Assembly: GCA_024500155.1 (NCBI GenBank)
Contig: CM044879.1
Coordinates: forward strand, 7,827,501-7,891,500
DNA: 64,000 nt
Origin: Chenopodium formosanum
Lineage: Eukaryota > Streptophyta > Magnoliopsida > Caryophyllales > Amaranthaceae
Reading direction: 5' to 3'
The notes beneath the pieces are model-generated. The model was not told the DNA's origin. It saw nothing but the letters and a program-made list of their open reading frames with translations, and made no database searches. Both the position numbers and the translations under genes were made by a program. Shown here piece after piece: positions 56,843 through 64,000 of the stretch. Every line of letters starts with the position of its first letter. Position 1 is the stretch's first letter.

Positions 56843-59800
56843 ATGGAGGAATGTCATCACCTCCTTCCCCTCCTCCTCCTCATTCTCTTCTCACTCATCA
56901 CCGCCATTAACTCCACTTGCACCTCCACCACCACAAACACCACCACCTCCACATCTCCTGCCGATATCGAACTCGTCCTTAAAGCCTTTAGCTCCGTCTC
57001 AGGGTTCAACTCCACCCTCTTTCGCCACCAATACAACTACAAATTTACTACAAACACAATTTCTAATACTAATAAAAGATGTTCACCCCCATCAACAATA
57101 GTAACTCAACTTAACCTCTCATTTCACAATTTAAGTGGCGCCATTTCTTGGAAATTCCTTAAAAACCTTTCCAATTTACAAACCCTAGATCTCTCTCATA
57201 ATTACCTCAAAGGGGCTGTCCCTAATTGGGTTTGGTCCCACTCTTCTCTTCGAGAAGTCAACCTCTCTTCCAACCAGTTCGGGGGTAGTATTGTCATTCC
57301 ACATTCGCCATTTTCAGAGCTTCAAACTGTTAATCTTTCTCGTAATAGGTTTACTAAGTTGGCTAATTTTTCTGGGTTTTTCAATTTGACTTCTCTTGAT
57401 GTTTCTCACAATGATTTGAGGGTTTTGGATTCTGGGTTTTTAAGAAATTCGACAAAGTTGGAAACTTTGGATATATCTCATTGTAATTTTTCTGGGAAAT
57501 TAACACCCATTATCAAAAATTTGAGAAATTTGAAATATTTAGATGTTTCGAACAACAATTTAAAGGGTAAATTCCCATTAGATTTTCCACCATTGGAGAA
57601 GCTCGATTATCTCAACATTTCGGTTAACAATTTCAGTGGGAATTTCTCAAAGGAGAGTAAATATTACCATAAATTTGGAAAATCTGCATTTTTAAAAGCA
57701 GGAAATTTCAATTTTTCCAACAATTTGGTAACAAATTCGAAAACCCCACATCATAAAACGGTGAGTAGAGAGAAACCCATGAAAATAAAACAGGGGAAAA
57801 ACAGAGGAAAAAAATCAAGAAAAATGGGGTTAAAATTCATCATAGGAGTGTCGTTTGGTGCAGGAGCAATTGTCGTTTTGATTTGTGCTTGTCTGTATCT
57901 CTTCCACAGGAGAAGAATGGTGGGGAAGAGTAAAAAAAAGTGGGTAATTTCAAAGCCAATTCAAAGTCCATTTAAAATGGATAAATCAGGGCCGTTCAAT
58001 TTCGAGACAGAATCAGGATCACAATGGATGGTTGAGATTAAAGAGGCTTCATCTGCTCCTGTTGTGATGTTTGAGAAGCCTTTGATGAGTTTGAGTTTCA
58101 AGGATTTGATTGCTGCCACGTGTCATTTTGGGAGGGAGTCACAGCTGGCAGAAGGAAGGTGTGGGCCCCTTTATAGGGCTGTTTTGCCAGGTGAGCTACA
58201 CGTGGCAATTAAGGTGTTGGAAAATGCTAGAGGAGTTGACTGTGATGAAGCTATTGCTATGTTTGAGGATTTGTCAAAGCTTAAGCATCCTAACTTGTTG
58301 CCTATTTCTGGTTACTGCATTGCAGGTTAGTTTGTTGTTTCTTCTTTTAACCTCTTTCTATGTTTATACATGTCTTGATGAAGTCAAATTGGTGAAAACT
58401 TGTGTGCAACGCGTGTATTGTATACTCCGTAGGTGGCTTTTTCGATATTTAGGGGAAATTATCAAGTATTTAGTCGTAAGATTGATTTTTAATATAATGA
58501 TCTGCGATGTCTGTTACTGAAAAGTTAAAACGTGTTAACTGATATAAAATGAAAACTATGTGTTAATACATGACAAAGTTATGTGTCCACGGCCATTTCA
58601 CTATTTACCTCAGTCCTTTTAAGTGTTGCACATATAAGTATTATTTTTCTTATGCTTATAATTGCACGGAGTATTAGTTACAACGAACGTACAAGTCCCT
58701 ACTTCCTATGTATATCTTAAATTCTAACAACTATGCATAATTCATAATTGCATTTTAATGATAGTTCACTATCTAAATTATACCCCGTCACAAAACATTT
58801 AATTGGTTGAATTGAATTGAATTGAATGATTGAGATTTGCATTGTTGTGTTACTCTAGTGTTGTATATGAACTTTCAAATTTTGGACCTACGTAGCATAC
58901 ATTAAATGAGCTCACGGAGAAATACTGTGTTGTACTACCTCTGAAAATTGTCTTACTATATAGATTTATTGCATGGTTGCATAAATCACGTTACGTAAGG
59001 ATAGTAAATACATGCAGTGCCATCATTACACTTCGAAATATGTGTCGTATTAGTTGAATTTAGTTTTATTTTTTTTGTTTTTGGGCATACCTCTTTCCCT
59101 AACTTCTTTTGTACATGTGATAACAAAGTCGACCTCTATGAGGCCTGTGACTGTGATGCGCGCTAGATTACAATGTTGAGTAGTAAGTTTATTCAGAAAT
59201 CGATCACGATCAATATACTCCGTATAACTTAGGGAAAACCTTAGCTTGTGACTTTGATGTGCACTAGATTACAATATGGAGTAGTAGACTAGTAGTATGT
59301 GTAGGGAAATCGGATAAGTAAACTCCGTATACCTTAGGAAAAACCTTACGTGTATATATAGGCAGATGTTAAATAACTTATTATCAAATCGGGGTGGTGT
59401 TTTACAATAAGGTCTTGATTGTGTTTCGGTGTTTAGTTTGTTTCATGCTTACAAAAGTACTTGGTATTGGAGATACTTTACATAGGTTTATTAGAAGTAT
59501 AATCCATGAGCTTTACATGCAATTTCTCCTTTAAACTATATCTTGTCTAGGAACTTTAGAATTTGAAAACAAAATCTTTAACTTTTGGTATTTTTATTTA
59601 TTTATATAGCTAGTGTAGGTCAAGGGTGTATTTATTGAGTTTATTCTCATTATCATCACTAATTAAGGGAATTAGTCATTCTTTATTCATAAATTAATAA
59701 AGCAAAGTTTCTTTTAGAAAATTAGTGGAGGGAGAGGGATGAAGAATAATTTAGATAGGGTCTTGGTGATGACTAAATGTCTTTTGGTCATCAATCTTTT

Positions 59801-61968
59801 TCCTTTTTCCCTTTATCTCTTTCCTTCATTATCAAAAAATAATGTTAAGGTTTATTAAATTTTGTGAATAAAAAATGACCAATTTCCCTTGTCAATTGCC
59901 ATTGATAAAAGTGAAAGAATTCCTCAAAGAACATGTTTTAACATATATTTTCATAAATAAGAGCTCCAATCCTGCGCTCTAACCAAACTTCGCGGCACCT
60001 CTTGAAGCAACACTGCTGAAGAGGGGCCGAGACATGACCGATTGACCGATTTCTTTAGTCATAAACTCAGATTTGTTTGACTAGGCTTTCATCTTTGATG
60101 AAGCGTTGTAGTGCCAAGGAAAGCTAGCCTGAGACTTGTGAGTTGTGACTTTTTTGACAGACATGGTGTTATCTTTATTGTGTATAGTCTAAGGATAGAT
60201 CATTTCGTACTATAGCTACAGACCAAATTAAGTCACATGATACATACCACATTATTACGGAGTAGTTTTTAATTTTGAAGAAACGGTCTATAACGAGTAA
60301 TAAGCTAAGTTTTGTTGATGTCTTTAGATACTACTTGTGTTTAGGTTTAGTTGCTACGTCAAACATTAATCACATTAGTATTTCAATATAGATGTAGTCT
60401 TTAGGTACTATCAAGTATCGACATTGATGACTAATTTTGGATAGAAAGAGTATGTTTGAACTTTCAAGTGTGTAGCAATATAATGACATTTTTGTTTTGT
60501 ATAAGAATGTAGTTATAACTATGACATTAAAATACGTCTCTTTGTCACCTTAAAACAATTTGGTTGATACAAGTCATTTTCACTTGTATAATGAGTCAAT
60601 AAGATCTTTAATTTGTTAAGCAAAACAGATTATTGTTTGTTCATAGTATAGCCTAGTGACAAAGACTTGTTTATTCTTTAGATAATTTAAACTATGACAT
60701 GGAATCTTTTGGGGTTCATCAAGGTGTTCTATCTAGCTACTACTTTAAATAATTTACCCAAATTAAAGTTTACTTATCTAAGTTATCTTGGTCACTAATT
60801 AAATACGAAGTATAAGAAAAGCATACAATAGTATCATGTAAAATTTTGTTAAATTTATTTTGTCATGTATTTTCATGTGCAAATTAACTATTTGTAACAT
60901 TATTCGTACCTAGCTAATTACAATTCTGTAATATATAGCTTAAGGTAGTAGGACAAACACACACTGTGACATGAACGTACAGTTATTTAAAATCGGAGAG
61001 AGTACTAGAAATGTTGTTAAAATCTATCTACGAGCGAGCTTGTAGCCTTAAATAATTCTGGTAGTGAAGAATCTAAGATGGTTGGGAGGCAAGTGAAATT
61101 AAATTTGAAAATGGCCTTCTATATGTTGGTTGAGTGAACTTGAAGACACTACATTTAATTTTTTTCCTACCCTATAGTACCAACACTACTACGGCCTTGA
61201 ATTCATTGTTCCTTCTCCATCCTATAATTGTCAGCTCTCATCAATGCAATTTTTTCTTGTTTTATCAACTCATAATTGTTACTTCATTAATGCTGTAATT
61301 ATTTTCTATTTTTTTCTCATATTGCAATAATAATTTTGCCAGGGAAGGAGAAGCTAGTATTGTATGAGTACATGTCTAATGGTGACTTGCATTCTTGGCT
61401 ACATGAGCTCCCACCTGGTAGACCTAATGTCGACGATTGGAGTAATGACACGTGGGAGCTCCAAAATGACCCCGAAGCCACTCCGGATATTAATACTGCG
61501 TCACGGGAGAAAATAAATTGGCTCATGCGTCATAGAATCGCGCTTGGGGTGGCTCGTGGCCTTGCCTACCTTCACCATGCACAGTCTAAGCCCGTGGTCC
61601 ACGGCCACCTCGTGCCCTCGAATATCCTCCTCACTGATGACCTAGAGCCTCGTGTTGCGGACTTTAGCATGCATCGAATAGAAAATGTTGGGTCCGCCGA
61701 GGATGATGTGTATGGGTTTGGTCTAATTATGATCGAACTAATGACTGGTCAAACAATTGACTTAGAGACTGTAAATAAAGTCAGAAGAGCAATTAGGGAT
61801 GGCAATGGATCCAGACTCTTAGACCCAAGACTCAGACTAGACGATTACTCGGCCAAGGGAGCGGTCGAGTGTCTACGAGTTGGGTACTTGTGCACGGCGG
61901 AGAACACTAGTAAAAGGCCTACAATGCAACAAGTTGTGGGTTTACTCAAGGATATACAACCAAGTTAG
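56843..61968 (+). CDS. MEE62: LRR receptor-like kinase, MEE62/CaMRLK type (pseudokinase)
   Basis: Two exons, 56843-58325 and 61343-61968, join in frame across a 3,017-bp intron to give 702 residues. Order: signal peptide (~1-24), an N-terminal region with DIELVLKAFSSVSGFN, about seven LRRs (~88-270), a Lys-rich juxtamembrane, membrane helix (~330-352), then a kinase domain (~426-695). The start KAF-SVSGFN and ISWKFLKNLSNLQ recall Arabidopsis MEE62/CaMRLK, with At2g24230 as a looser relative. K457 (VAIK) is present, but the catalytic loop reads HGHLVPSN (581-588), lacking the HRD aspartate, and DFG is DFS (601-603). The activation segment is shortened, going straight from MHRIENVGSAED to DVYGFG with no APE motif. 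Catalysis is therefore unlikely and signalling probably goes through a partner kinase. The ligand and the calmodulin-binding claim cannot be judged from sequence. Confidence 0.88.
58326..61342 (+). other. 3-kb intron of the MEE62-like gene
   Basis: GT donor after GCAG and acceptor TTTTGCCAG. No transposon with clear ends was found inside. Two adjacent ~100-base units (about 59,148-59,247 and 59,249-59,347) share CTAGATTACAAT, GAGTAGTA, CTCCGTATA and TTAGG(G/A)AAAACCTTA. Confidence 0.7.
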
Positions 61969-63231
61969 CTTTGTTCCATCCGAATTGTTTGAGTTACACG
62001 CAATGCAAAAGCGCGTGAGAGTACATAGAAATCGAGGGGACCAAAATTAGTAATTTTACTCTTTTTGCTTACGGTCCCTAACGAGAATTACTCTTTTGCC
62101 CCCACATCTTCTTTCATAAAACAAGGCGATTATTCTTCAGGTGACTTTTGCACGCGCTCCAACACCCGTGTGGCGCGCATTACCGTAATTTCATAATCCA
62201 AGTTTTAGGACATTGTTATATTAATATTGTATCCTTCATTTTTGCTTAATTATGGGTTTTTATTATTTTATATTGATTAATTCATCAATTAAATGTATGT
62301 ATAGAACAAATCGAGGAGAATGTAAAAATTAGTTAAAAAAAAATTGTGGACAAAAAAGAGTGGGAGCAAGGTAAGATAAGGAATGAATCCCACTAATTGT
62401 TTGTCTTTTTGAAGTTTGTATGAGAAAAAGAATTTTCAATGATTAATTCCTTTTTCTCATTTTGTGCCATTTTAAAATTAGCGTCTTTTTTGGCTTTTTG
62501 TCTTTCTCAGTTTCCTTTTGTTTCTTTTGGCTTGATTTATTCGTAGAATCACCTTTAAGAAATTTCAATTATGAATAAAAAAAGTTACAATCTTGAATGA
62601 TTGGAAGTGATAGGACAATTGCAATTTTAATATCATAATTATGAAATATAATGAGTAAAAAGTTGTATTCTTTTTCCCGCTTTTGGGTCTAAATAGTTAT
62701 CACTTAAAAGCAATTGAGTGTAATAATCATCCATATTTTTTATGTACCTCACAAATTGCAAAAATTACTATATTTATTCGAGAATAATTGTTTAATAATA
62801 TATTTTTGAGTAATAACGTAGCAATTTTTATGTAATGATATTTATAATGATGACAATTTTCAAAATTGTACATAGTGAGGTTAAAACTCAAAATAAATGT
62901 ATGGAGTATAAGTTTAAGTAGGTTCAAGTACTCGTACTTGGTTTTTGTAACAAATTATGAAAAAGCTCAAATTTTACAATAAAATCTCCATAATTTTAGT
63001 ATTAAAGTAGTAGAGATCAATTAATTCTATTATGAGTATATGAGACTATGACTACGATATAGTAACTCCAACCCTGGATGGGTTGGATCTATATAATAAT
63101 ATAAGAACTACTACGTATATATGAAAGATTAATTTTAAATAACATAATATATATGTATAATAACTCTATATTAATTCAAATCTCATAAGCAAGTCCATCA
63201 ACAAATTTTACTTTAGGCAAATAAACAATAA
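61969..63231. other. 3' flank of the MEE62-like gene and AT-rich DNA, no further gene seen
   Basis: Probably 3' UTR for the first ~250 bases. No conserved coding segment follows. Confidence 0.4.
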
Positions 63232-63538
63232 GGCCCTGTTCTCTTCACCTTAAAAAAATAATATTAAGTAAAAATAATTTCAGTTCAGTAAAAATAAGTT
63301 CAGTTCAGTAAAATTAATTTCAGTTCAGTAAAATTAATTTCAGTTCAGTAAAAATAATTTCAATTCAGTAAAATTCAGTTTTCTTAAAGAAGAATTATAA
63401 TAGAAAATCAGTAAAAATAATTTAAGTTTAGTAAAAATAATTTCAGTTCAGTAAAATTAAGTTCAGTTCAGTAAAAATAAGTTCAGTTCAGTAAAAATAA
63501 TTTCAGTTCAGCAAAATTAAGGTGAATCAAACAGGGCC
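63232..63538. mobile_element. Tourist-like element with (TTCAGTAAAAATAA)-type interior
   Basis: Ends GGCCCTGTTCTCTTCACCTT and, inverted, GGCCCTGTTTGATTCACCTT, flanked by TAA (63,229-63,231 and 63,539-63,541). The inside is about a dozen units of AGTTCAGTAAAAATAATTTC with A/T variation. Same end type as the TGAAC and AGAGC elements but a different internal unit. Confidence 0.8.
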
Positions 63539-63541
63539 TAA

Positions 63542-64000
63542 GTTTATAATTAAAAAAGGGCCCTATTTACATAGTTATATCCATTATTGACGACAAGCTA
63601 ATTAATGATACCTAAATATTGTGATACAAAATTAGAGAGATTTGAAAAAGTGAATATGCATGTTTAAAGAGCTAAAGTTACCCTAAACAAATAAAGAAAG
63701 CATGAAAAAGAAAGAAAAAGAAAAAAAGTAATAAAAAAAATCACAAAACACCCAAAACAATAGTAAAAATTAGGGAGTACTAACAACTAAATGAACCTAT
63801 CTTATCAAAATAAATTCGGAATTTCTTTCATTTCCTCTAATTCTTTTTCTTTTTCTTTTTCTTTCGATGGAATTGTTAAAACTTTAGTCTTCTTTATGTT
63901 CAAAAGAAGACCACTTTAGATCTCCTGTCTATTATTTCAGTTTTTAACAGAACTTCGAAGAGAATATTGTTGTTAGGGAATTGGGACCGTTTGGATATTT
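63542..64000. other. Intergenic, no gene seen
   Basis: AG-rich and CT-rich low-complexity stretches (near 63,690-63,740 and 63,845-63,865). Nothing else recognised. Confidence 0.4.

Overview
The window is nuclear DNA from a flowering plant, almost certainly a eudicot. It is very AT-rich, its genes contain introns with GT/AG borders, and its space is dominated by transposable elements and microsatellites. No gene identifies the species; a Caryophyllales-type genome is possible but unproven.

Four probably functional genes lie on the + strand: an MRH1/MDIS1-type LRR receptor-like kinase (15.0-19.5 kb, 12 coding exons), a DOG1-domain protein (28.2-29.1 kb, one exon), a CBL-interacting protein kinase of CIPK20 type (37.8-39.3 kb, one exon) and an LRR receptor-like kinase of MEE62/CaMRLK type (56.8-62.0 kb, two exons with a 3-kb intron). 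From memory of Arabidopsis locus numbers, At5g45840 (MDIS1), At5g45830 (DOG1), At5g45820/45810 (CIPK20/19) and At5g45800 (MEE62) sit in this same order, so the window appears to be the positional counterpart of the DOG1 seed-dormancy locus, expanded by transposons. Both receptor kinases lack the catalytic HRD aspartate and look like pseudokinases.

At 5.5-7.1 kb lie only the last four exons of an oxidosqualene cyclase (triterpene synthase), so this copy is a 5'-truncated relic unless its other exons lie beyond the window.

The rest is mobile DNA. Two degenerate Ty1/copia elements are delimited by LTRs: one on the - strand (39,999-44,776, AATTA target duplication) and one on the + strand (46,149-52,418). 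The second sits inside a block duplicated at 55.4-56.6 kb, which preserves its empty target site. Also present are a hAT-like element with a perfect 8-bp target duplication (20,145-21,324), two non-autonomous Helitrons (12,086-12,574 and 34,531-34,875), a Mutator-like element with ~187-bp terminal repeats and a transposase remnant (53,706-54,546), two foldback-type elements (8.7-9.7 and 10.2-10.8 kb), Stowaway MITEs, a Tourist-like MITE (35,125-35,505), and two 3' fragments of a retroelement protein with (ATT)n tails.

Most unusual is a series of elements with Tourist/Harbinger-type ends (GGGCC...GGCCC, TTA/TAA duplications) whose interiors are almost entirely short repeats: TGAAC in most copies, AGAGC in another, and a ~20-bp AGTAAAAATAA-containing unit in a third. 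At least eight TGAAC copies are scattered through the window, some nested in one another and one in an intron of the cyclase relic. No rRNA, convincing tRNA or CRISPR array was seen.
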